Source: Levilactobacillus acidifarinae DSM 19394 = JCM 15949 (GTDB taxonomy: Bacteria; Bacillota; Bacilli; Lactobacillales; Lactobacillaceae). From it: a DNA stretch of 64,000 bases. Location: contig NZ_AZDV01000005.1 in the NCBI RefSeq assembly GCF_001434835.1, positions 451,248 to 515,247 on the forward strand, read 5' to 3'. Shown here piece after piece: positions 50,523 to 59,036 of this stretch. Position 1 is the stretch's first letter. Each line of letters begins with the position of its first letter. A program made the position numbers and the translations under genes. A model generated the notes under the pieces. The model was not told the origin of the DNA and made no database searches. It was given only the letters and a program-made list of their open reading frames with translations.

Positions 50523-52574
50523 ATGGAAACTAAACAAACACATTTTAAGATGTATAAGAGTGGCCGTAAGTGGGTTTTTGCTTGTGCACTGGTGTTAGCT
50601 CTCGGGGGCGGCGCAACGGTGGCACATGCGGACAGTCAGACAACCAACTCTAGCAGCCAATCCGCAACATCTCAGGTGGCAACGACTAGTAGTTCAACAA
50701 CGTCATCGTCAACGACGGATTCGTCTACGCCGTCGGCCAGTGGTGACTCGTCGGCTACAGTGACTGAGTCTACGTCAACGACGCAGACGTCGGGAACGGC
50801 TAAGGTAACGACGGATGATTCGTCGGCTAAGTCGACCACCACGCCGGAAACGACCCAGCCAAGTGCGGCGAAATCGTCTTCGGTAACCCCGGCGTCAGCC
50901 AACTTAGACCGGAACTCCCAGTCCACGAAATCCGCCGTAACTAACGACAAAGTAACCCAAAAGTTGGCCGCCAATCGGCAACTAGCCAAGCGGTTTGCCC
51001 ATGCTGCTAGGACAGTTGCTCAACCAACAGCAGCCACCAGTGTTCAATCCGGGGGGAGCGTTTACGACGACTATCCAACGATTGAACAAGACAATCTGTT
51101 GGGCGTGTCGTCGGCCTTCCACATCTTTGCACGGGATGCAGAATTAAATGCCCACACCAACGGGAACGTGGCCGTCCAAAACCTGGTGGGTAACGTTAAC
51201 TTCGGGACTAACATTATTGAAGAATTGCTGGATAAAGATATCTCGTATATCCAAAATATTACTAATATTGCGAATAGTTCCTTCGTTTCTGCGGGACCGA
51301 CGCGGGAAAATAAAGTGGTGTTTGGTGAGGGCATCACTATCGATCTGAGTACGCCCGACCGGCCGTTGGTCAACGGAACCTATATCGATCACTTACTGTC
51401 GTCCGAAGTGTACCAAGACCAAGGTGGTCAGACTTACATAGACTTTGATAAGGAATTTGAAAAATTACGAACGAAGAACGCGAACTTTGCGGCCTTACCG
51501 AGCGTGCAGGATTACACGGCCGCGGACTTTGCCGACCGGAATAACCGGGTCATTGACGTTACGGACATGACGCCGGACGAAAATGGCCGGATTGTTCTGA
51601 ACTTGTCGCCGGACGTTTTGCAAGGGGATACACCACTGACGATTAAGGGGCTATCACCGGATGCCGACGGGAACACGATTATCATTAACGTGGATACAGG
51701 GAGTGATCCCGACTATCATATCATGTCACAGATCAAGATTGTTTACAGCGACGGAACCGACCGGAATAATCAGGAAACCGAGGACTTTGGGGATAACCAT
51801 TTACTGTGGAACTTTGTCGACCGTTCGGCGACCGACCAACAGTACACGGGGACCGTTCACGTAGATCGGCCGTTCCAGGGGAGCGTGTTGGCCCCATCTG
51901 GGACAATCATCGCCAACCAGAACCTTGATGGAAACATCATTGCCGATAAGGTCGTGGTGAATGCTGAAACCCACCGGTGGGATTTGCAGGATAATGGGAA
52001 TGAAGAGCCTAAAGATCCCGATCCCGATGTTGCCGTGACGATCCCAGGTATTGACGTTCCGCTACCAGAACCGGAGCCAGAACCGGAAACACCGGAGCCA
52101 GAACCAGAACCAGAAACACCTGAACCAGAAACGCCGGAACCGGAAACGCCAGAACCGGAAACACCTGAACCAGAAACGCCAGAACCAGAAACGCCAGAAC
52201 CAGAAACGCCGACGACTGAAGAACCCGACGTGGAAGAAGAAACGTCTTACGGTCATCACCATCAGGATGATGAGATCGTCGAAGAGTTTGAAGATGAGGT
52301 AGCGGCGGACACGACCGAAGCACAACGGGAAGTCACGTTAACGAAGTTGGAAACGGCTATTGCCGAAGCCAAAGCCGCTCACGACACCACGTTAGCTGCC
52401 CAACTGGAAACCATTGAACAGCAACTCTTGGTTGCCATGGGTCGGGGGACCGGCGTGGGAACCGGCTTGCCACAAACCGGCGAGGTCCACAGCAATTGGG
52501 CCCAACTGTTAGGCTTGACCTTAGCGGGCAGTCTATTAGGTGGCTGGTTGGTTCGGCGGAAACGTCAAAACTAA
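50523..52574 (+). CDS. Surface protein with KxYKxGKxW leader, choice-of-anchor A domain and LPQTG
   Basis: A 683-residue wall protein. The N terminus has the KxYKxGKxW leader pattern (FKMYKSGRKW, residues 8-17) used by large adhesins; a Ser/Thr-rich region follows (about 37-140). A choice-of-anchor A domain is at about 178-490 (start GVSSAFHIFARDAELN, end FQGSVLAPSGTIIANQNLDGN shown as FQGSVLAPSG, IIANQNLDGN). A Glu-Pro-rich repeat (about 515-560, EPETPEPE units) and the sorting signal LPQTGE (649-654) come next, with a hydrophobic helix and RRKRQN tail. It follows another wall protein gene but has its own terminator upstream. Confidence 0.9.
   Translation: METKQTHFKMYKSGRKWVFACALVLALGGGATVAHADSQTTNSSSQSATSQVATTSSSTTSSSTTDSSTPSASGDSSATVTESTSTTQTSGTAKVTTDDSSAKSTTTPETTQPSAAKSSSVTPASANLDRNSQSTKSAVTNDKVTQKLAANRQLAKRFAHAARTVAQPTAATSVQSGGSVYDDYPTIEQDNLLGVSSAFHIFARDAELNAHTNGNVAVQNLVGNVNFGTNIIEELLDKDISYIQNITNIANSSFVSAGPTRENKVVFGEGITIDLSTPDRPLVNGTYIDHLLSSEVYQDQGGQTYIDFDKEFEKLRTKNANFAALPSVQDYTAADFADRNNRVIDVTDMTPDENGRIVLNLSPDVLQGDTPLTIKGLSPDADGNTIIINVDTGSDPDYHIMSQIKIVYSDGTDRNNQETEDFGDNHLLWNFVDRSATDQQYTGTVHVDRPFQGSVLAPSGTIIANQNLDGNIIADKVVVNAETHRWDLQDNGNEEPKDPDPDVAVTIPGIDVPLPEPEPEPETPEPEPEPETPEPETPEPETPEPETPEPETPEPETPEPETPTTEEPDVEEETSYGHHHQDDEIVEEFEDEVAADTTEAQREVTLTKLETAIAEAKAAHDTTLAAQLETIEQQLLVAMGRGTGVGTGLPQTGEVHSNWAQLLGLTLAGSLLGGWLVRRKRQN
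52066..52211 (+). repeat. EPETPEPE tandem repeat
   Basis: Units of GAACCAGAAACGCC with minor changes, repeated at a 15-18-base period, code for the Pro/Glu stalk. Repeat number probably varies among strains. Confidence 0.88.
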
Positions 52575-52593
52575 ACTAATTTAATAGATTGGT

Positions 52594-52626
52594 AAAAGCG
52601 GTGAACGATAACGTTCACCGCTTTTG
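52594..52626 (+). terminator. Terminator after the choice-of-anchor A gene
   Basis: AAAAGCGGTGAACG / CGTTCACCGCTTTT, 14 bp, ATAA loop. Confidence 0.95.
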
Positions 52627-52699
52627 TCTGGGGCGATGTCGGAGGTTATGGTAGAATGAACCCACAACATGGAGAGCAAAGAACAAAGAAGTGACGGAC

Positions 52700-53722
52700 A
52701 TGGAAACTCACGAAAAGTACCTGGATCACGTCCAGGTGGACTACGACCTGTTAGTGTATACGGTCGGCAGTTATCATTACAATTGGCACCATCAAATCGA
52801 AATCTTATGGTTGTTGGCGGGTGACGTCGAGGTCAACGTCGACGGTACCCGGCACGTCTTACACCAAAACGACCTGTTGGCCATCAACTCCAACTGCGGT
52901 CACGCCACCTTTGCGTTGGCTGGTAACTGTATTGCGCTACGGCTGCACCTTGATCCGGCGTTCTTTACCCGACAGGGAATTGACCTGAGTCACGGCCAGT
53001 TCGAGTTGAACAGTGCCGCTTTGAAACTTAACGTGGCTTACGCGCCGTTGCGCCAAGCCTTGGCCCAACTAGCCTTGGCACCGCAACGGGCCGCCAGTGC
53101 CTTTGAACGTAACGCGTTAATTTACCGGATCACGGCACTCCTGTGGCGGCGTTTTTTTAACGCCAACGCCCCGACGCGACATCTGCCCCAACGCCGGCAA
53201 GGCTCGATTGAAAACGTGATGGCGTATTTGAATAACGCCTACACGCAAGATGTGACGTTGGAAACGGCCGCGCGGGTCGGTAATTATTCCCCGTCGTATT
53301 TATCGCGGATCTTTAAGGAAGAATTGGGCATCAACTTTTACGAGTACCTGGTGCGGTGCCGGTTGCAACACGCCGTTCAGGACCTCAGCGAGACTCCCCA
53401 GAAGATCGGGGACATTGCGCTGGCTAACGGCTTTAAGGAGATTAAGTCGTTTAACCTAATGTTCAAAAAACACTTTGGCCAAACGCCGTCGACCTATCGG
53501 CAACAGCTGTCCCCGACGGTGCGCTCCCAAAACGACCACTTTAAGCGTGCGTTGACCCCCGCCCAGTCGCGGATGGTGCAGGACCGCTTGGCGCAAGTAG
53601 CAGCCGCCGAACACGGTGACGTGGTCAGTCCGTGTGAAACTTGCGTTTATCGGTTACACGAGCGGGACTATCAGGACTTAAAGGCCAAGGTCGCTCAGTT
53701 AAAAAATGTGTTGAGTCGTTAA
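52700..53722 (+). CDS. AraC-family regulator
   Basis: A 340-residue AraC/XylS protein: N-terminal cupin-type sensing domain (about residues 20-110; YHYNWHHQIEILWLLAGDVEV shown as YHYNWHHQ, ILWLLAG) and two helix-turn-helix motifs at about 185-285 (AARVGNYSPSYLSRIFKEE and IGDIALANGFKEIKSFNLMF in part). A C-terminal extension of about 50 residues carries CETC, unusual for the family. It precedes the dehydratase/carrier operon and is a plausible activator of it. ATG 52700 was chosen; GTG 52691 is in frame and possible. Confidence 0.88.
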   Translation: METHEKYLDHVQVDYDLLVYTVGSYHYNWHHQIEILWLLAGDVEVNVDGTRHVLHQNDLLAINSNCGHATFALAGNCIALRLHLDPAFFTRQGIDLSHGQFELNSAALKLNVAYAPLRQALAQLALAPQRAASAFERNALIYRITALLWRRFFNANAPTRHLPQRRQGSIENVMAYLNNAYTQDVTLETAARVGNYSPSYLSRIFKEELGINFYEYLVRCRLQHAVQDLSETPQKIGDIALANGFKEIKSFNLMFKKHFGQTPSTYRQQLSPTVRSQNDHFKRALTPAQSRMVQDRLAQVAAAEHGDVVSPCETCVYRLHERDYQDLKAKVAQLKNVLSR

Positions 53723-53793
53723 AATGGGATTACCCGATTCTTATGATGGGGTTCCCCGCCATTTTCGGTTGATTGGTTAACGTCTCACCACCA

Positions 53794-53844
53794 GGTTCCC
53801 TCACCATCAGGCTTTTAGCCGGAACGTGAGGGGACCTTTTTTTA
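53794..53844 (+). terminator. Terminator after the AraC gene
   Basis: GGTTCCCTCAC / GTGAGGGGACC, 11 bp with one mismatch, followed by seven T. Confidence 0.9.
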
Positions 53845-53978
53845 TGGTTAAAAATCGAGTGGGCGATTCTTGTGATTTTGAAGGCGGGAGTTACGACCAA
53901 CGAGGTCCGTATTTAACGGTTAGTTTTGGGACCGGTTTCTGGGTAAGCTAGGACTTGTAAATAAGGAGGGCGAAACTT

Positions 53979-54908
53979 ATGGATACCATGACATATGATT
54001 ACACCGAACCGGTGCTATCACCCAAGGGCCAGAAGATGCGCGACATTTTGGCCGATTACATCACCGTTGTGAGTCACCGCTTGCCTGATGACGTCACCAA
54101 AAAATTAGTCGAATTATCTAAAATCGAAGTCGATCCGTTACAGCGTCTGATCTACGACACCATGATGGAAAATCAGATGTTGGCGGGGAAGCTAAAGCGG
54201 CCGAGTTGCCAAGACACGGGGGCCTTACAGTTCTTCATCAAGTGTGGGGCTAAGTTCCCGCTCTTGAGCGAACTCAACGCGATTCTAAAGGACGCCGTTT
54301 ACCGGGCGACCAAGCAAGCCCCGTTACGGCACAACGCGGTCCAAACCTTTGACGAGTTCAACACAGGCATGAACATCGGCGACGGGATCCCGTCCGTCTT
54401 CATGCAAATCGTTGACGACAGTGCCGACATTGAAATGTACGTTTACATGGCCGGGGGCGGTTGTACGTTACCCGGTGAGGCCAAAGTCCTGATGCCCGGT
54501 GAAGGGTACGAAGGGGTCGTGCGGTTCGTGATGGACCGAATGACCAGTTACGGGATCAACGCCTGCCCCCCATTATTAGTGGGGGTCGGGGTCGGCACCT
54601 CCGCGGAAACGGCGGCACTGAACTCTAAGCTGGCCCTGATGCGGCGGGTCGATAGTGTCAGCCCGAATAAGAATGCCGCGAAGCTGGAACACTTGCTGGA
54701 AGATGGCATCAACAACATTGGCTTAGGTCCGCAAGGCTTTGGCGGGAAGGCCTCCGTCATGGGCGTCAACGTGATCAACACGGCCCGGCACCCATCCGCC
54801 ATTGGGGTCGGCGTCTCGACCGGTTGCTGGTCTCACCGGCGCGGCAAGATTAACTTCGATAGCGACCTAAACTACGATTTACCACTGAACGAGGGGGTTG
54901 AACTCTAA
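53979..54908 (+). CDS. ttdA: L(+)-tartrate dehydratase / class I fumarase alpha subunit
   Basis: A 309-residue iron-sulfur subunit with family motifs SCQDTG (Cys77), NACPPLL (Cys196) and STGCWSHRR (Cys283), the three probable [4Fe-4S] ligands, at the same spacing as in E. coli TtdA. With the beta subunit it dehydrates L-tartrate to oxaloacetate or hydrates fumarate to malate; the two activities cannot be told apart by sequence here. AAGGAGGG is 8 bases before the ATG. It overlaps ttdB by one base. The following DASS carrier supports a role in taking up and using a dicarboxylate such as tartrate. Confidence 0.9.
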   Translation: MDTMTYDYTEPVLSPKGQKMRDILADYITVVSHRLPDDVTKKLVELSKIEVDPLQRLIYDTMMENQMLAGKLKRPSCQDTGALQFFIKCGAKFPLLSELNAILKDAVYRATKQAPLRHNAVQTFDEFNTGMNIGDGIPSVFMQIVDDSADIEMYVYMAGGGCTLPGEAKVLMPGEGYEGVVRFVMDRMTSYGINACPPLLVGVGVGTSAETAALNSKLALMRRVDSVSPNKNAAKLEHLLEDGINNIGLGPQGFGGKASVMGVNVINTARHPSAIGVGVSTGCWSHRRGKINFDSDLNYDLPLNEGVEL

Positions 54909-55519
54909 TGAAAACCTGGCATTTAACCACACCGATCGCCGACGACGATATCAAGGACATTCGCATCGGGGACATCGTTTATCTGAACGGCTCGATGACC
55001 ACCTGTCGTGACGTGGCGCACCGGCGATTAGTTGAAGAACACCGGCCGTTACCGATTGACGTAGCCAACAAGGCCATCCTGCACGCGGGTCCGATTATTA
55101 AGGCCAACGACGACGGTACCTACGAGATGGTGGCGGTCGGGCCGACGACCAGTATGCGGATGGAGAAGTTTGAAGAAGACTTCGTCAAGGAAACCAACGT
55201 TAAGTTGATTATTGGCAAGGGCGGCATGGGCCCCGGCACTCAGGCGGCCTGCAAGAAGTATAAGGCCCTCCACCTGGTTTATCCGGCCGGCAACGCAGTT
55301 TACGCGGCATTGCACGTCGAAAAGATTGTGGACGCGCAGTGGAAGGATCTGGGGATGCCCGAAACTCTCTGGTCCTGCCAGGTGAAGGATTTCGGTCCGC
55401 TGATTGTCTCCATCGATACCAACGGTGACAACCTATTTGAAAAGAACAAGATTGAATTTAACAAGCGTAAGGAAGCCGAAATCAAAAAGATTGACGCCCA
55501 AGTTAAATTTATCAAGTAA
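54908..55519 (+). CDS. ttdB: L(+)-tartrate dehydratase / class I fumarase beta subunit
   Basis: A 203-residue swivelling-domain subunit. It has the GDIVYLNGSMTTCRDVAHRR segment (shown as GDIVYLNGSM, TCRDVAHRR), the IGKGGMGPGT loop and the YPAGNAVYAA block found in the fumarase C-terminal domain, with the same length as TtdB. It completes the active site with the alpha subunit. Its ATG shares a base with the alpha-subunit stop codon, so it is translationally coupled. A structured region with terminator separates it from the transporter gene. Confidence 0.92.
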   Translation: MKTWHLTTPIADDDIKDIRIGDIVYLNGSMTTCRDVAHRRLVEEHRPLPIDVANKAILHAGPIIKANDDGTYEMVAVGPTTSMRMEKFEEDFVKETNVKLIIGKGGMGPGTQAACKKYKALHLVYPAGNAVYAALHVEKIVDAQWKDLGMPETLWSCQVKDFGPLIVSIDTNGDNLFEKNKIEFNKRKEAEIKKIDAQVKFIK

Positions 55520-55520
55520 C

Positions 55521-55689
55521 GTGCCAGCCACGAAAAACGGTACTTGGTTGGGATCGAAACGTCACCGATAGGAGTCGGTGATCAGGTGCCCCACACCCAA
55601 TCCCCGAGGACCGATCCGACTGGCACCCACGATAAGGCAAGCACCTCAGACTAGGGCCGATTGGGGCTCTGAGCTGAGGTGCTTTTTTT
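55521..55689 (+). promoter_or_regulatory. Folded intercistronic leader and terminator between ttdB and the carrier
   Basis: Outer stem GTGCCAG (55521-55527) with CTGGCAC (55620-55626), inner GGATCG (55551-55556) with CGATCC (55612-55617), hairpin TCACCGA/TCGGTGA (55562-55581). A terminator stem GCACCTCAG/CTGAGGTGC (55641-55682) plus T run follows 14 bases later and 47 bases before the carrier start. GCACC occurs in both structures, so alternative pairing is conceivable. It may be a terminator plus small RNA or a riboswitch-like attenuator. Confidence 0.5.
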
Positions 55690-55735
55690 ACCCAGACTTG
55701 TTCACTGGGTCACAACACAAACGGAGGTTTTGCAG

Positions 55736-57154
55736 ATGACGTTACATCGAGTTCATTACAAAAAGATGCTTTGGCCGGTGGTGATCGGCCTATTGATTTG
55801 GTTGACGGCGCCGTTTCGACCGGTCGGGCTTTCCCTGATTGCCTGGCACATGCTGGCCATCTTCGTCGCCACGATTATCGGCTGCATCACCCAGCCGTTA
55901 CCGATTGGGGCGGTCGCCATCATCATGCTGACGCTGGCGGCTTTACTGGGCGTGATTCCGGTCGACGAGGCAATCGACGGGTTCGGGGACAGTACGGTCT
56001 GGATGATTGCCATGGCCTACTTCCTGTCGCGGGGGTTCGTGAATACGGGCTTGGGCCGGCGAGTCGCTCTGATTTTCGTGCGGCTCTTCGGCAAGAAAAC
56101 GCTGGGGCTAGCCTATTCGTTGATTGGCGTGGATCTAGTCACGTCCCCGGCGACGCCCAGTAACACCGCTCGGGCGGGGGGCATCGTCTTTCCGATTATC
56201 GAATCGCTAGCCGGTGCGTACGGGTCGACGCCTAAGAACGGAACGGAACGTAAGGTGGGCTCGTTTCTGATCTACTCGGCCTTTCACGGCAACATCGCCA
56301 CCAGTGGCCTGTTCATGACCGCGATGGCGCCTAACCTGATCGCCGTCGCCTTGGCTAAATCGATGCACGTTCAGATCACCTGGATGGGGTGGTTCCTGGC
56401 GGGGAGCGTGCCGGGGTTGATTTGTCTGATCTGTGTGCCGTATTTGATTTATAAGATGTACCCGCCGGAGGTCAAGGACACGCCCAACGCGCGGGCTTGG
56501 GCCGACGGGGAACTGACCAAGATGGGCAAGTTATCGTTACCCGAAAAATTAATGGGCGGGATTTTCTTACTGGCGTTGGTGTTATGGATGTTATCGAGTT
56601 TTATTGGGTTAGACGCCACGCTGGTTGCCTTTTTGGCCGTTTCCCTGTTACTCTTCACCGGGGTATTGTCGTTACAGGATATCCTGCACGAGACCGGAGC
56701 CTGGAACACGTTACTGTGGTTTTCTATTCTGATTCTGATGGCCGGTAAGTTGAATAGTCTGGGCTTTATTCCCTGGCTGTCACAAAGTATCGGGCAGAGT
56801 TTACACGGGGTTCACTGGAGCATCGTGTTACTGGTCTTACTCCTGGTCTACTTCTACGCACACTATCTGTTTGCGGGGGCCACGGCCCACGTGTCGGCGA
56901 TGTACGGCGCCTTTCTGGGGGTGGCCATTTCCGCCGGAGCGCCGCCGATGTTAGCAGCGTTATTATTGGGTTTTGACGGCGCCATTTTTAGCTCGACCAC
57001 CCACTACGCCAACGGGCCGTCGTCAATCATGTTCGGCCCGGGTTACGTTACCCAACGCGACTGGTGGCGCATGGACTTTATTTTAGGCCTGTTCTACCTG
57101 GTCGTTTGGGGTGGCATCGGGAGTTTATGGATGAAGGTCATCGGCATGTGGTAA
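55736..57154 (+). CDS. DASS-family di/tricarboxylate carrier (CitT/TtdT-like)
   Basis: A 472-residue membrane protein of about 12-13 helices with DASS marks: TPSNTARAGGIVFPI (first SNT motif, about residue 140) and the second repeat region with AGATAHVSAMYGAF and FDGAIFSSTTHYANGP. Family members exchange tartrate or citrate for succinate, or symport dicarboxylates with Na+. As part of the ttdAB cluster it likely takes up tartrate or fumarate/malate. The ATG at 55736 has GGAGG 8 bases upstream; an in-frame upstream extension overlaps the terminator and was rejected. Confidence 0.9.
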   Translation: MTLHRVHYKKMLWPVVIGLLIWLTAPFRPVGLSLIAWHMLAIFVATIIGCITQPLPIGAVAIIMLTLAALLGVIPVDEAIDGFGDSTVWMIAMAYFLSRGFVNTGLGRRVALIFVRLFGKKTLGLAYSLIGVDLVTSPATPSNTARAGGIVFPIIESLAGAYGSTPKNGTERKVGSFLIYSAFHGNIATSGLFMTAMAPNLIAVALAKSMHVQITWMGWFLAGSVPGLICLICVPYLIYKMYPPEVKDTPNARAWADGELTKMGKLSLPEKLMGGIFLLALVLWMLSSFIGLDATLVAFLAVSLLLFTGVLSLQDILHETGAWNTLLWFSILILMAGKLNSLGFIPWLSQSIGQSLHGVHWSIVLLVLLLVYFYAHYLFAGATAHVSAMYGAFLGVAISAGAPPMLAALLLGFDGAIFSSTTHYANGPSSIMFGPGYVTQRDWWRMDFILGLFYLVVWGGIGSLWMKVIGMW

Positions 57155-57162
57155 ACTCGAAA

Positions 57163-57176
57163 TGAAAGCGCTTTAT
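57163..57176. promoter_or_regulatory. cre-like site
   Basis: TGAAAGCGCTTTAT, one position off the cre pattern, 8 bases after the carrier's stop codon and about 75 bases before the next gene. It may control the downstream SDR, but the terminator lies between. Confidence 0.5.
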
Positions 57177-57211
57177 AAAAACGACTTTCCTTAGTTGGAA
57201 GGTCGTTTTTA
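57177..57211 (+). terminator. Terminator after the carrier
   Basis: AAAAACGACTTTCC / GGAAGGTCGTTTTT, 14 bp with one mismatch. Confidence 0.9.
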
Positions 57212-57251
57212 GTCTAAAATAGGCGTTAATCATGAATAGGAGGCAATTTGT

Positions 57252-57971
57252 ATGACACTTGCACAACAACGCGTTTTAATCGTCGGGGGCACCTCTGGCT
57301 TTGGCTTTGAGGTGGTCCAACAGGCCCTGGCAGCCGGGGCCCAGGTTCACCTGATCGGTCACCAACCGGACCGGGTCCAGGCGGCCTTGAAACGATTGGC
57401 CGCTGCCGGACCCGCGGTTCAGGGGACGGCGTTAAACGCGCAGGACCCCCAGGCCCTCCGCGACTTTTTTGCGGCCCAAATGCCGTTTGATCACGTGCTC
57501 TCATTTCTAGGGGGCGCCATGGGTGGCGGGTTTCTGGATAACTCGGTGGCCGCCATTCGACAAGCCATTGAGGACAAGTTTTTCACCAACCTGCAGCTGG
57601 CACAACTGGCGGCGACGCACCTAAACGACCACGGCAGTCTGATTCTGACGTCCGGAGCGGGAGGGCATCCCGCCGACGCGTCGGGGGCTATCGTGGGGAA
57701 CCAGGCCATTAATACCCTAGTAGCGGGGTTGGCCGTGGAAATGGCGCCGGACTATCGAGTGAACGCGGTCGCTCCAACTTGGACGCCCACCGGTCTTTGG
57801 CGCAACTTGAACGAACAGCAGAAAGCCGCCCAGATCAAGGCGTTTAGTGCGGGGGTCCCGTTGAAGCGGGTCGCCACGGTCGGGGAGGTTGCTTCGGCCT
57901 ACCTATACTTGATGCAAAACGATTACGTGACGGGGCAAGTTCTGGCGGTCGACGGAGGGGTGGACCTCTAG
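57252..57971 (+). CDS. SDR-family protein lacking the catalytic Tyr-Lys pair
   Basis: A 239-residue Rossmann-fold SDR-like protein with Gly-rich cofactor motif VGGTSGFGFE (residues 11-20) and SDR C-terminal GQVLAVDGG. At the YxxxK position it has Ile147 and Gln151 (AIVGNQ), and the NNAG motif is replaced by LSFLGG. So classical oxidoreductase chemistry is unlikely, unless other residues stand in. It could be a regulatory NAD(P)-sensing protein or an atypical reductase. AGGAGGC precedes the ATG. It is convergent with a classical SDR gene. Confidence 0.8.
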   Translation: MTLAQQRVLIVGGTSGFGFEVVQQALAAGAQVHLIGHQPDRVQAALKRLAAAGPAVQGTALNAQDPQALRDFFAAQMPFDHVLSFLGGAMGGGFLDNSVAAIRQAIEDKFFTNLQLAQLAATHLNDHGSLILTSGAGGHPADASGAIVGNQAINTLVAGLAVEMAPDYRVNAVAPTWTPTGLWRNLNEQQKAAQIKAFSAGVPLKRVATVGEVASAYLYLMQNDYVTGQVLAVDGGVDL

Positions 57972-57997
57972 GCTAGCGCACCATGAGGACACCAAAA

Positions 57998-58042
57998 GTG
58001 GGACCCGAGCGGAGTTAACGCTGCGGGTCCCACGGCTTTTTT
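57998..58042. terminator. Bidirectional terminator between the two SDR genes
   Basis: GTGGGACCCG / GCGGGTCCCAC arms with T runs on both strands. Confidence 0.9.
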
Positions 58043-58797
58043 CACGGGCGAATTGAAGACGTCCAGCCCTTGTCTACGGAAACGATAACCCCGTTGACGT
58101 CGCTAGCTTGGTTGGTCGCCAAGAACAGGGTGGTTTGAGCAATTTCGTTACTGGTCCGGGTGGCAACTTCCAACCCGCCGGCTTCCTGGGCTCGCCGGAC
58201 GCGTAATGGTTCGACAATATCGGCTTGAATGTTTCCGGGCGTGATGGCGTTGACCCGAATTCCGTTAGTTGCGGCCCGGTTTGCTAGCTTTTTGGTGAGG
58301 GTGGTGATGGCCCGTTTAGCTGCCGTGTAGGCCGTTTCCGTCTGATCGCTAGTGAGTTGACCAACCGTGGCCACGTTAACGATAACGCCGTGGTGTTGGC
58401 GGGCGAAATAGGGGAGGACCTCACGCGTGACCGTTGTGACACTGGCCGTATGGGTCGTGGTGACCTGATCCCAGAGTTTGTCGCCGAAAGTCTCCGGGGA
58501 AATCAACGGGGTCATCGCCCCGGCGTGATTGATTAAGCCGTCCAACCGACCGAAGTGGTGAATGGTGGTGGTCAGTAGGGCCCGTACGGCGGCGGGGTTC
58601 AGCACGTTGGTTGGTACCGCGATGGCGGTGAACCCCGCAGTCGTCAAGTCGTTGACCGTGACGGTAAGCGCCAATCCGGGAACGTCGGCGGCCACGATTT
58701 TGGCCCCCGCTTGGGCCAGCAGACTGGCCGTCTTGCGTCCAATTGCTGAGCCGGCCCCCGTAATTAACATAACTTGGTTCGCTAGTAGTTGATCCAT
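58042..58797 (-). CDS. Classical SDR oxidoreductase
   Basis: A 251-residue SDR: Gly-rich TGAGSAIGR (about residues 12-20), NHAG in place of NNAG, Thr in NVATVG where the catalytic Ser usually lies, and YTAAK with the Tyr/Lys pair. It is probably an NAD(P)-dependent alcohol or 3-oxoacyl reductase; substrate unknown. Start at 58797 is supported by AAGGGAG 8 bases upstream (+ 58806-58812); the GTG three codons earlier overlaps that site. Confidence 0.88.
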   Translation of the reverse strand: MDQLLANQVMLITGAGSAIGRKTASLLAQAGAKIVAADVPGLALTVTVNDLTTAGFTAIAVPTNVLNPAAVRALLTTTIHHFGRLDGLINHAGAMTPLISPETFGDKLWDQVTTTHTASVTTVTREVLPYFARQHHGVIVNVATVGQLTSDQTETAYTAAKRAITTLTKKLANRAATNGIRVNAITPGNIQADIVEPLRVRRAQEAGGLEVATRTSNEIAQTTLFLATNQASDVNGVIVSVDKGWTSSIRP

Positions 58798-59036
58798 CGA
58801 AATCACTCCCTTATATAATCATCTTCATTAAAGCATAGTGTTTTAAGAACGGGCTAAGCAGACCGTTAGCCGGGAGTAAGAGGTCTATTAAAAATGCTCA
58901 TAGTTTCACTAATAAACGGTTAATCTTGGGATAAGCGCCAAACGTTTGGATGAGTGAGGATGGAAAATTGACAGATTTGGCAAAAGATGTAACAATACGA
59001 GTAACAACTAGAACTTAACGAAGGGAAGTTTTGCGG

